A stretch of DNA of 64,000 nt from Collybiopsis luxurians FD-317 M1 (lineage: Eukaryota > Basidiomycota > Agaricomycetes > Agaricales > Omphalotaceae): the NCBI GenBank assembly GCA_000827265.1, contig KN834764.1:811449-875448 (forward strand), in the 5' to 3' direction. The notes beneath the pieces were generated by a model that was given only the letters and a program-made list of their open reading frames with translations, made no database searches and had not been told where the DNA came from. Below are positions 34,201 through 45,278 of the stretch, piece by piece (position 1 is the first letter of the stretch; each line of letters begins with the position of its first letter). The translations under genes were made by a program, and so were the position numbers.

Positions 34201-36687
34201 GAAGAATGGGCGAACGTAGTGGTTCTGGCAAGTACAATTAAAGGGGGAGGATCTGTCGCTATTCCGAAATTGTACTCCGACGCAATGAAGAACCCAGAAA
34301 CCTGGCTACCTCCCATGAGGGCTGAAATAGATTCCCTGATTCAGCGGGGTTGTTGGACTTTGGTTGATCACCCAATTGGGGCGAGGATACTTAATGGTAT
34401 GTGGGTTTATGATCTCAAGCTTGATGGAGAAGGCGTGATCCTTAAGCACAAGGCACATTATGTCGCTCAGGGTGATATGCAAATTCCAGGTATCGACTAT
34501 GATAAAAGCTGGTCTATGGTGGCGCATTTCAAATCTGTCCAGCTTCTCATTTCGATTTGTGCACATAAATGTTTACGTTCACGTCAATGGGACTTCTCTG
34601 CTGCATACCTGAATGGCAATTTACCCAAGGATCCTCCTGTCTACATGTTTCAGCCAACCGGTTTCACTAGAAAGGGGGAGGAAGATAAGGTTTGTCTCAT
34701 GCATAAGCCTTTGTACGGAATGGCTCAGGCTGGTCATATCTGGTACAAAAGGCTTGAGAAACAGTTTCTAGCTCTTGGTTTTAAATCGTCTAGAGCTGAC
34801 CCATGCATCTGAGTTCATCACAGTCCAGCTTCTGGCAAATTTTCTATCGCCTCTGTGCACACAGATGATGTATTTAGTGCCTCCTCTTCAGACACAGAGG
34901 CTGACAAGGTTGTCAAAGGCTTCACCATTTGGGACCTCAAAGATGTAAAAGACAAAAATTTCCTCATTGGACTTACCATTGACCACCTGGCCAATGGGTC
35001 AATTGCCATCTCCCAATCTCCCTTCTTCCAGAACGCATTCCGATATTTCAATATCCTCAATCTTATGTTGCCTATCTACACTCCCTTACCCCCCAATTTC
35101 TCACTTTCCTCTGACAAAGTCTGCACCGAGGACGATATCCTATTTATGGAAGGAAAGCCATATCGGGGTATCTTGGGGTGCTGTTGGTGGGGTGCCAGTA
35201 GCACTCGACCCAACATTGTATCCACTTGCTCTGTGTTATCAACTGTCCAAAATGCTCCGACCCGCCGACATTGGGAACTTCTCATCAAACTCTGTCGCTA
35301 CATCTATAGCACTATTCATTATGGAATTGTCTATTGACCGGGGACCTCGGATTGGGTGAAGCCTGTTGGTTACATCGATGCTGATTGGGCTGGTGACAGG
35401 TCTACGCGAAAGTCTATGTCAGGTTATATATTCCTCCTAAATGGAGCCCCGGTCTCATGGTCTTCCAAGCGTCAGGAGGGAGTTGCGCTATTGTCGACTG
35501 AATCGGAATACATATCGCTCTCTCAAGGCATACAGCAGGCCCTGTGGATGCGGAGTTGGTTGGATGAGGTTCATCTCAGGTTAGGCGAGGAACCTTTGGA
35601 TCTCCTATGTGACAACATAGGTGCAGTCAGCCTTTCCAAAATGAACAAGGCTCATGCTCTTTCCAAGCATATCGATATTCAGTATCATTTCTTACGAGAG
35701 GTGGTAGCGGATCGAAGTGTTGCGGTTCACCCTATTCCCAGTTCGCAGAACCTCGCAGACATAATGACAAAGTCACTTCCTAAAGACAAGCACCGTCACA
35801 TTGTTACTGCCCTGGGCCTGGACTGGTGGTATCAGGACACCAGGGGGAGTGTTAAAGTAGACGCATAAGGTACGCGACTGGTCATGTGGGCGTGGTGTCC
35901 TGTGGCACCGCGACAATGCATTCTGGGTAAAAGATGTAAGTTACAACTTTGCCTCCGTGCAGGTTTCCAAGCATATCCGCTCCGCACTCCAATCTCCTTT
36001 ATGTTATTCCTAATCCTTTATCCACCTCTTCACTATTTATACACTTTAGGTATCTTGTCCACCCTCAGAACCTTTCCGTCATTCTGAGGGTATGTCTTTC
36101 ACTCTACTATTTCCTATTTTATAGTATACTGATCATACATACTAAAGACCTGTGTACTTACTTAGGAGATAGGTAATACAGAACCTTTCCGTCGTTCTGA
36201 GGACCTGTGTACTTACTTAGGAGATAGATTAACATGTATAAAGGAGACTAACAAATTCAAGGTGTATAACACCAATGCGAACATCAGAATCGCGCCTTTG
36301 AGTCTCGATATTCACGATTGCCTGGCCTCATGAGCATCGACTGTCTGAGAGCCTGGCAGTCTGACTCACCTGCAAGGCGTTTCCCGCCTCTAAGCAAGGG
36401 TGATAGAAGGTACCAATAAACTTCAGGACATCTGCAACCCTCGCAGCAGGCTCAAGCAGAGTATTGACGACTGAACTGGCCCTGGAAACCAGCTTATTCC
36501 TCCCCTCTTTGGACTCTTGAGCCTTCTTAATCACAGGTTCTGCCTCATTTAGGCTGGCTTCGGCGTCTTCGATGCTTCTCATAGCATTCTTGAATATCTC
36601 ATCTAAAATAGAAAATGAGCACAAATTTTTAGCAGTTGTAGTAGGTATACCAAAGCCCATGGGATGTTCTGGTTCAGTGCTCGCCAT
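28215..36687 (-). CDS. EF-hand protein, paralog 1, carrying a copia element in an intron
   Basis: A multi-exon gene, paralog of 40637-43969. It starts MASTEPEHPMGFG, followed by a helical N-terminal region (DEIFKNAMRSIEDAEASLNE, LLEPAARVADVLKFIGTFYH). Exon ends ...HLEF, then GTTAGT opens an intron holding the whole copia element (31001-36234). The exon after it resumes ATTLIPLRFLKPGFQ. Further exons give FKRNAEKLADFHQRLADWK, the EF-hand AIDDDASGYISIEEVNEFM near 29470-29620, TPQWVA, a coiled-coil-like MKKLQDKRRTDIKTIIQ, and VDIEDEDIEAARSTM. The tail is acidic, ending SNENGNWD and TGA 28215. The EF-hand has D-x-D-x-S-G and Glu at position 12, so calcium binding is likely. A 5.3 kb intron is very large for this genome; splicing may be impaired. 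Confidence 0.7.
31001..31385 (+). repeat. copia 5' LTR
   Basis: It differs from the 3' LTR only at CpG-type positions and two single-base indels. It holds an internal duplication of ACCTGTGTACTTACTTAGGA. Confidence 0.93.
31444..35868 (+). pseudogene. copia gag-pol, one frame with seven TGA stops
   Basis: A single reading frame from ATG 31444 to TAA 35866, broken at 32593, 32815, 33088, 33424, 34114, 34810 and 35335, all TGA. Gag starts MTTNPNALPNLIIFPEDRQL. A zinc knuckle CDNCKRIGHVKKNC is followed by protease FIDSAASHS. Then come the pre-integrase finger (WHTHFGHADI and CGKCEICLFAKAKR), the integrase core (SLDLWGRA, VERANRTVIEGVRAMLE), reverse transcriptase (WDFSAAYLNGNLP, LYGMAQAGHIWYKRL, VHTDDVFSAS), and RNase H (YIDADWAGDRSTRKSMSGY, DNIGAVSLSK, SKHIDIQYHFLRE). 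Several stops fall where Arg is expected, such as after GIVY and ADPCI. It cannot make active products. Confidence 0.9.
35850..36234 (+). repeat. copia 3' LTR
   Basis: 385 bp, directly after the polypurine tract; the gag-pol frame runs 19 nt into it. It is followed by the target duplication TGTAT. Confidence 0.93.
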
Positions 36688-36740
36688 CTCGCAGTGCCGA
36701 ATCCTAAGGATGAGTGAAGCAGATTCCTTCTGAAGGAGAC

Positions 36741-36748
36741 TTTATATA
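36741..36748 (-). promoter_or_regulatory. TATA box of EF-hand gene 1
   Basis: TATATAAA on the minus strand, about 55 nt before the ATG at 36687. The paralog has a TATA box at the same distance. Confidence 0.5.
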
Positions 36749-38372
36749 GACCGCTGACTGACGCCGCGGAGAGAGAAGGCTTGTGAGCTTAATGCACTTG
36801 CATATAGCATTTACATTGTGTTCGATCAGTGATCGGCAATGGAACTTGGAGCTTGAAGCCTGAAGGTGGAGTGCAATTGCAATCGGCCGCTGCGGCTTCG
36901 TTGGTCGCCTTCTAGAGCTTACAGGCGCCAACAGAAGCAATCAAACATCAGGTGCTAGTGCAAGTGATTGACAAGTCAGATCTTGGGAAGCTTAAGACTT
37001 GTATGTAAAAGTTGAAAAATATATCTTCATACCGAGGGAAAAAGGAATGATATATCTTGGATTGGCTCTGGGTCCGAGCGCTGGATCTTTCTACATTGGA
37101 TTTGAACTGAACTTATCGCAAGTAATACTGCTGATGTTCTTAGTGTGAATGAGCTGGTGGCGAAGCTATATGAAGGGGGTATTGGGTAATTTGTACCTTA
37201 TTTTGCATATGTATCATGTAATTTTTCTTCCCTCCTCGCTACTTCTAGCTGTTCAGCCTATTCCGAAAGCGGAATTCCGATGCGTAATATCTAATAATAT
37301 TTCTATCTATCTATCTTAGATCTAGCCTTTAGGCATCACAAAACACAATGTTTTAGCTGGCACCAAAGCTACAAGCACTATCATTAAAGTGTGGGTATTG
37401 CTTAGTTTGCCATTTTTGGCACCCGAAACAATCGGAAGAGAGGAAGGAAGGAAGAGCTTTTACACAATTTTTACATGGCATGATTCAAATCTGAACATAA
37501 GTTTCCACCATCCAGACGTTGTTTCGATGGTGATACCCGCCTCTAGGACATAACAATCAACTCTAGCGGTGTCTGCAATACAAGTAGTGCCAATTTTTCT
37601 CAGAGGAGTGAGTGAAGTTCCTATCGGGTGACTTTAGCTACCACATCCTCTGAATAAGTTTCAATAAATAATTACAGCATAAGTACTTATTTGATAGTAA
37701 GATACTGCCAAATCCAGTTCAGCTCAAGCCTCGCTGACAATCAAGTACAACGAATCACGAGCGAGCTTATTCGAGCACGGATAATTTCAACTATTCTCAG
37801 AGCTGTCAAAATTCAACCTGTCGCTTGTGCAAAATTTTCCAAAATCGCTATCATATATGAAAATCATATCTGCTACCCTCCCTGCACATCAAAGTATAAC
37901 TGTTACAGACGCCAGGAGTCAAAGATGATGCATTGTGCAATCTTTGAGCATTATAAGAATACCTGAAACGACAGGTTTTTCACAAGTTTTTCACTTGCGG
38001 GAATCAAAGATGTTTACAGCAGACTATGAAACAAATTCAACTCATTGATGACTGTCAGCGCCAGCTATCTATCCGTCACATAGATCAAACGCAATACTTA
38101 ATCGACCTCGACCATTGTACCCACTGGCATTTGGATTTAGATTGAAGCTCTTGTGTCTGCACAAGATGGTGAAGCTACACAGTGGATTTCTAATTTCGCA
38201 GGTCAAAGACACATACTCGCTCTGTCACAATAATATTAAGGGACTGCCAACTACATACAGTAAGTCACTGCTTGCCCCGAGCTTTCTGGGTTTTTGCCGT
38301 CCGCTCTCTTCCTTTTGTTGTAAATGTGAAGGACCTGATGTTAATTTCAAGTGCCATATTTACAGATACAGG

Positions 38373-38700
38373 AGCTTTAATCTGCACCCAAATGGCAAGT
38401 GAATTGTTCAAGGTCAATTTTGGGGTTTTTGGATGGGTAACAGCAATCAATGAGTTGATCTTTGTGATGCTGAAAGATGGACACACAAGAGCTTCAATCT
38501 GCACCGAAATGACAGGCAAACAGGTCACGGTTAATTTTGGCTTTGATTCATGTGCTGGATAGGTAGCTGGCGCCGAAGGTGAAGATTGAGCTGATCTTTG
38601 TGATGCTCGAAGATGGACATAAGAGCCTCAATCCGGCAGGCAAGATCGACTTTTGATGTTGATGCATGTAATAGCCTATACTCGTGGTCACCAAAAGTGA
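38373..38700. repeat. Degenerate tandem repeat, period about 117-134 bp
   Basis: Units begin with AGCTTTAATCTGCACC (38373), AGCTTCAATCTGCACC (38490) and AGCCTCAATCC (38624). Each is preceded by, or ends with, TTGATCTTTGTGATGCT-like sequence. A further piece (GTTGATCTTTGCGATGCTC) lies near 38940. Function unknown. Confidence 0.55.
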
Positions 38701-40510
38701 CCATGGTTTTATAACCAATGCATCGAAAATTTTGCAGCATTACTGAGTACTAAATTGGAATTAAGCAATGACATGCTACTAGTACATTGGACTGACCTAG
38801 AGCTATATATACTTGAGATATTTTAGAGAAAGAATGGGTGTAGTGCAAGCAGGACAGGAAAAAAAATTTTGCACAGAAGTCACATAGCGGTTACTTTTGG
38901 TAACCCCGAGTAGTTGGCGCTAATAAGTAGTGATTAATAAGTTGATCTTTGCGATGCTCAAAGATGCATATATTCTCAACTCCTGGGCCAGGAGTCGGTC
39001 CTAGTATCTGAGTCTGTTATATTTGAAGCACAAACACAAGGGGGATGGCGCCGACAATTTTGATAGCGGTTTTGGAAAACCTTGCAAGAGTCAAATTTGA
39101 AGTTCATAACATAGAAATAGTCCGTGCTCGAGCAAGCTTGCTTCTTGTACACCCTTTATTCAAGATAGCCAGGGAAATGGATTTGGAAGTCTCTAATATG
39201 GTGTAAACAGTCATGGGAATTTTTCAAGAACAGCTTTGACTGTGGCAGCCTCGGTAGTGGTATTACCTGTTTCGTGGATAAGTACTACGTTGGGGGTCAT
39301 CAGGGCAGGGAGATCTACAGCAGTGGCATAATCATCAGTTGGGAGCTTGTCTTCTCATTCTGCGGGAGTCCCAGAGGCAGTGGTTTCAGAACCGAGATAA
39401 CCTCTGAAAACCTACATCCAAACTTATTGCAAATTTACACCACGCCATGTTTGTGCCATGTACAGATCTTCTTTCCTCCCTTCCGATTTCTATGGATGAA
39501 AGGTCAACGAAACGTGGCAAACCAGTAAGGAATACCCACACTTTCATGATACTGGTTGCACCTTTGATGGCCCCCAAAATACCACTGAGTACATCGTGTG
39601 ATGCTGAAAGGTTGGATATATTTTTCCATTACATATAAGTCTTAACTTTCCCAATATCTGACCATTGGGATCTATACGCTCCACGATTGCTTATGAAGGC
39701 AGGCAACGACGCGAAGCGCCCGATTGTAATTGTGCTCCACCTTCAACGTTCAACCTGTAAGCAACCTGTAACTTCCATCGTTGATCAAACAAAAATTTAA
39801 GTTTATGAGAAAGTGCATTGAGCTCATAAGTCGTTCTTGTGTAACCTGGAGTCAGGACTCGTGATTTAGCGATCTAAATAGAGGCCCTTCCAAAAAAGAT
39901 CCGCTTCACTCGTCCTTCCCTGAACAAGACAACTTTGTTGGCGGTAGTTTGGAAGACTCGATTCTAGCAAATTAAAAAGCCTTACATGACTTTTACAATG
40001 ACGTAATGAGTCGCGTTCTTCGCGCTTGTCAAACTTTAACTCGCTCTTGAGACGATTTAGAGATCTCCCAGCGAGTCCACTAGATCTCTCTTGCTCTATA
40101 GGCCTCTGGAATTCTCACTTGAAAGACATTGCACATACTATTTCGTGACCCCAAGGCTCTTGCCTGCGGTGCATCATCATACACGCATACACATTTCTTT
40201 CTACCGCCTCTCATGTTGAAACTGTCATTTGCTATAACTACTTTCTGACTCCCCAACATGGCCTTTTTGTGGAATAAGATAGAGTACGTCGAAACGAGTT
40301 TGATAACATATAGAAAAGAGTGTAGTGGCGGCACCTACGCAAAATTCTCCTCTCCTCCTCTCCATGTCCTTTTTGTTTTCTGTTCATCTTCACGTGCCCT
40401 CAACTCTAACTGACAACGATTCACAGTTCAAGGTCATAATCGCAATGGTAATGCACTACACAGATGTGGACATCAGGCGTAACTTGTTTTTCGCTTAAGC
40501 ATATTGTGTA

Positions 40511-40570
40511 CCTCTCTCTCTCTGTCTCTCTCTCTGTCTCTCTCTCTTTCTGTCTGTCTGTCTCTCTCTT

Positions 40571-40603
<33 letters not shown>
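40511..40603. repeat. CT/TCTG microsatellite
   Basis: About 93 bp of TC dinucleotides interrupted by TCTG units, 34 bp beyond the stop codon of EF-hand gene 2, so probably in its 3' untranslated region. Confidence 0.9.
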
Positions 40604-40605
<2 letters not shown>

Positions 40606-40636
40606 CGAACTGGATATTATTCGAAACCAGATGACC

Positions 40637-43600
40637 TCAGTACTCGTCGTCCTCATCCTCACCGTACCCTGGGTTTTCATCCTGTGCTTCACCTTCGTCG
40701 TCATTCACTGGGTATTCTTCCTGGTGTTCTTCACCCTGCTCACTCCCTTGCTCATCTTCGTCATTCTCTCTCTCGTCTTCTCTCTCGTCCTCTCTCTCGT
40801 TGTCCTCTACATCGCCAGCATTGCCAAGTGAATTGTATCGGTCACGCGCATCCTCCTCCTCCTCCTCCTCCTCCTCCTCATGGTAAGATGGCTTGAAGCT
40901 CCTAGGCTTCGGTTGCGCTCGCTGTGTCTGTGCTGTAGTCCCATATGGCTGCCTTAGATCTGCCGAACCTCGATATTGGGGCCCTTGGCTCTGAGATATA
41001 GAACGGGTTTGCGTTGCGCCGATCGACTCTTCAACGCGGCGATCTGGTTCATCGTGCTGCTCACTGGGATTCTGCTTGTCATCTTCTGAGCCCCACTCGT
41101 CCTCGCTATCCCAGTCACTATATTCTTCTTCCTCATCTGAATCAAACTCCTTGTAATGTTCCTATTCACAAGAGTCAGTACTAGCGCAAAGCCAGAAAGA
41201 TATGTAGAAAATTTGCAGACCTTGTAATAGTCCTGGAAAAGACCATTGACATAGTAGCGTATCTGCACATCCACGTCCTGTCGTTGGCGTCTCCAGATAC
41301 GTCTCAGGTCGGAAATCCGATTAAAGACGACGCCCACAATATTGTTCATAGTGTATATTGCTTCTTCAATGTCCTCATCCTTGACAGTCGCTTGACTCAT
41401 AAGATAGATGTGACGCGAGAGGAGGACGGAAACCAGTGGAAGCAAAGTCTAAGTGAATGGTACAATAATGAAGTTCAACTTTTTTGTATGAGTCGAAAGA
41501 AAACATACTGCTTCGATGCGGTCACTTCCACAGACAGCAGCCATGGAGTCATATTCGATCCTAAAGTTCACCGTCTTCAGCCTTGTTTTCATTGTATTTT
41601 CTATCTGAGTGCGCCTTTCATCTTGCAGCTTCTTCATCTGCGTATCCGCCCCTGCGTCAAGGTCATCCAATGACCAAAGACTGTTGGCAATCTTTTTAAT
41701 GTTAGCTTGCGTCTCGTCGAGGTATTCCTTGATTTTTTCCTTCTTTAGGCCATCTTTCTGGGATAAATTTTGGATTTTGTTGTAGGACTTGTTAATTCGA
41801 TCCCGGTATCTAATATCAATAACTCATCAACGCCCAGGATACAGTGATCAACGGAATTCATACTCAAGATTATCCGCATCCCATCCATAAGCCCAACTTA
41901 AAGATTAATCAGTGACAACAGGAGCCTCTTCGAGCTGCGCACTCACTAAGCTACCCATTTTGGAGTAGACCAGGATGATGGCTTCTGCTGCATAAACTCG
42001 TTGACTTCCTCAATAGAGATATAGCCACTCGCATCTACATTCGAAGGCCCCGTCAGACTCATTCTTGAGACTCAAAAGGACAGTTACCATCATCGATTGC
42101 ATCGCCGATTGCTTCACGGGTTCTTTAGATCATAAAGAGCATAAAGAGCTTCTCAACCTACCCAGCTGATCTACATGGCCAAGTCAGCTTCAGACCGTTA
42201 AAACGATGACAAATTCTTCATACAGTGGACCTTGGTTAATATGGATCTTGTCCAAAAATCTTCTCTGTCAACTTTGCAGTCAACTTTGTACTGCTTCCAT
42301 GTCATGTTGAATTGGTAGACTATCGCTATGTGGCGTGTAAGCAATGCATTTTTTGATTAGCTCAAAAGGCCAAGAGTTGAAATGGGTACCATCGATGAAC
42401 TGGCGTCTCTTCAAATTTGATTCTTTGGGTGCCTTTGAGAGACTGTTAGAATGGCAGAAAAGAGTAATGCTTTGAACCCACAATTCCTAAGGGATGAGGT
42501 ATATCCCATCAGTTGCTTCCTTCCACGTAGATCGAACCCTGGCCCACTTACCCTTCCAAACCGCCTTCATATCGGTGTCTTTGATGAGCTCGTAAGGGCC
42601 ATTTCGCAGCTTAGGCCCACAAAGTAAGCTAAGCCAACATAAGGGAAAGAAAGCAACCGACCTCTTTCATTATTGTCTCAGTCGAAACTTCAATGCGATT
42701 TTCAATAGCAAAAGTGAGCTTGAGATGGAACCGCTCGCTGTCGATCCAACCAATTAGTATCATTACGATTAGACCCAATAGTGGCAAGCGTACTAGCTCT
42801 GTCTGAAAGACTCGTCAGCACCCTCTTTGACGGCTCGCAAGATACTCGATGTCAATTGCAAGTTCAGCTTCTTGGCCAACTGGTCAATAAGCGCGTCGTT
42901 CTGAAAGCACAGATCAGTATGATGCGGCATCGCACGTGTATGACTGACCTCCAGCACATTATCCTCGCCACCATTGCGTGCGATAAAGTCTTCAGCAACT
43001 GCTTCTGGTTCATCCTTGAGCTCGGCAAAGAAGTGAGACAATTTATCTATCTTTTCCTCGATTCCTCGCAACGTGGTCGCATTAGCGGATGCTATCAAGA
43101 CGCCTTGATGAGTCAGGAGGAGATTGAGGTTTGTCTTCAATGAAGCTAGACGTGTACTGAAGTCGGTTAGCTTCTCCGCATTGGGCTTAAAGTGCATGTA
43201 ATGCTCTTGATGGAGTTCGTTAGCTCATGATCAAAATTTTAGACAAGCAGTAGCCTCACTGAGTTTGTTTTTGAGACCCTTCCCTTCATAGAAAGACCTA
43301 GAGACTTTGTTAACAGCGGCTGTAAGTAGGACTCAGAATTGACAGTCGTACTCGCAGAACTGTCCAAATTCCTCCATCAATGACTTCACACCTGAGAGTA
43401 GGTCTTCCAGCGGTCCTTGCAACGAGCGTACGTGTTGAAAACCAGGCTTCAGACAGCCCAATTGGATCAGGGTAGTAGACTGTACACCTCATCAGTGATT
43501 GCGGTAATCATGCAGTGTAAATGAGACCAACAAATTCAAGGTATATAATACCAACGCGAATATCAGAGTCGCGCCTTCCAGTCTCGATATCCACAATACC

Positions 43601-43969
43601 CTGGATTTATAAGCACCGAGTTTCTCAGAGCCTAGCGGTTGCACTCACCTGCAAGACATTTCCCGCTGCTGAGCAAGGTTGATAGAAGTTGCCAACAAAC
43701 TTCAGGAGGTCTGCAACCCTCGAAGCAGGTTCAAGCAGAGCATTAACGACTTCGCTGGCCTTGGAAACTAGCTTGCTCCTCCCCTCTTTGGATGCTTTGG
43801 CCTTTTCAATCCCAGGTTTCGCCTTGTTCAAGAAGGCTTCAGCATCTGCGATGCTTTGCGTAGCATTCTTAAATATTTCGTCTGCGATCGAAGATGAGTA
43901 GAATTTTCGGCACTCTTTAGTGATATGTTTACCAATGCCTACAGCGATATCTTGTTCGGTACTTGCCAT
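40637..43969 (-). CDS. EF-hand protein, paralog 2
   Basis: Uninterrupted paralog of 28215-36687 with the same exon order. It starts MASTEQDIAVGIGKH, then DEIFKNATQSIADAEAFLNK and LLEPASRVADLLKFVGNFYQ. After an intron GTTGGT...GTACAG comes STTLIQLGCLKPGFQ. Later exons give LKPNAEKLTDFSTRLASLK, an EF-hand AIDDDASGYISIEEVNEFM (about 42005-42100, split by an intron inside the loop), STPKWVAYWAYGWDADNLEY, and IEEAIYTMNNIVGVVFNR. The tail is very acidic, with ten Glu codons from a GAG run (rev-comp of 40851-40879), ending DEDDEY and TGA 40637. It is likely a calcium-binding cytosolic protein; the pathway is unknown. As the intact copy it probably carries the function. Confidence 0.75.
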
Positions 43970-44021
43970 CACGCACTCGCGAGTCAAGGGGACAGTGAAA
44001 CAGCTCCCTTCGAAGGGGGCC

Positions 44022-44029
44022 TATATATA
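44022..44029 (-). promoter_or_regulatory. TATA box of EF-hand gene 2
   Basis: TATATATA about 55 nt before the ATG at 43969, matching the position in paralog 1. Confidence 0.5.
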
Positions 44030-45278
44030 GATTGCTGAGAGCGGCTCGTGAGCTCAATGCGCCTGCAAAATTTCCGCCCTAGATAGAATGATGATAGTCA
44101 TATCCGGAATAATCAAATCAGAGGCAATGAAAGGTAGCGTAGTGTGCAATTACGTGCCATGCAAAACCCGGGTACGGCTGGGCGCTTCGATGAGAGAAAG
44201 GGTCATGTCAACCCAAACTGCTTAGAAATCGGCCTTGAGAATCGGGAGACGATATGTAGAACAACTATACTAAGTCAGGGAGGTTCAATTCCTCAACCAC
44301 CTGCCTACCGTGCATTTTCGGTATCGATCGATGATCGTTCATATATATAGAATATAGGCGCTCGCAGACTATCAAGGGCCGGGTGTCAACTGATTGGTTC
44401 GATTGGAGCCTGGAACGTGTATGATCAACGTACCTATCACAGACCGTAGGGTCTGGCCCGACAAAGACTGAGTACAATTCCTCCTCGATCATAAAAGAAG
44501 GGCGTGCAAACAGACGAGCTTGCTCGAATCGCGTGTGGACCATTTGCGTAGTTTAAAGAGAAAAATCCCAAGGTTCTCCGGGACCCGCGGCAGTAATAAG
44601 CGCCTGCGCCAATCTACATGACCATCAGATTACAACCACAGACGCCATATAACTGGTCTTTAAATGCTAGCTAAATGCTAGCTGACCTCGAGGATCGCAA
44701 CGAGGCCAAACCAAATTCAGCTCCAACCAAAACCGTGTGCTTTTCATCGATCAGTCTATTTGCTCTTCGAAGCACCGCAAGCCGAACGTAATTGTTTGCA
44801 CGAATTTCCATTCAAACGGCCTACAGAGGCGCGCACACTGGTCCGACGCCTTGAAATAATCAATCTGCATTCACAGGAGGTGCGGTCGGAAAGGGTGTAG
44901 TATGAAAAGACTGCAGAACTCATCGGAGGTCAAGGAAGCAATACCTGTTTATGAATTGTAACCAAGTCATGATCAACTTGTACGGTACATCTCGCAACTC
45001 ATAAAAATAATCTTGTTGAAAAATGGAGAGTTAGTTCCTCCTGTCCGGATAAACAGAACTTGCCACCGGCCATTAGCATAAAACGTCATCTCCGATATAA
45101 CGGTATGTACCGGTGACGCCAGGTGACGCCGCTCGCCTAGCATCCCTGCACCCTCGTCCTAATATCCAGAATATATAGTTTGCTTATAATAGATGTATTA
45201 CTTTACCTATGTATGTCTTTAAGAAATTGTTAGAACAACGAATGAAACTATCAGTTCTTAGTCTCAAATCGTTAACGG
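44030..45278. other. Intergenic, no gene recognised
   Basis: Between EF-hand gene 2 (upstream side) and the 3' end of the MFS gene. Short open frames only. Confidence 0.5.

Larger units (their letters stand above)
31001..36234 (+). mobile_element. Ty1/copia LTR retrotransposon, complete but decayed
   Basis: 5234 bp with 385-bp LTRs (TGTTAAAG...TTAACA) and a perfect 5-bp target duplication TGTAT (30996-31000 and 36235-36239). A purine tract (CAGGGGGAG) precedes the 3' LTR. The order is gag, protease, integrase, reverse transcriptase, RNase H, the copia order. It is antisense to the EF-hand gene and lies in its intron. No TGG-type primer site is seen right after the 5' LTR. Confidence 0.93.
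36749..40636. other. Gene-poor interval between the EF-hand paralogs
   Basis: About 3.9 kb with no recognised gene. It contains degenerate tandem repeats (38373-38700) and a CT microsatellite (40511-40603). Short open frames such as 39274-39528 or the minus-strand 39386-39577 have no known family. Confidence 0.45.

Noticed and set aside
31444..35868. TGA as a recoded sense codon (readthrough or altered genetic code)
   Set aside because: Neighbouring genes end normally at TGA (RNase T2, dma1 and ankyrin gene), and LTR differences show CpG mutation, which explains the stops more simply.
40504..40896. Plus-strand Leu/Ser/Pro-rich frame over the CT and TCC repeats
   Set aside because: It is a shadow of the CT microsatellite and of the acidic tail of the minus-strand EF-hand gene.
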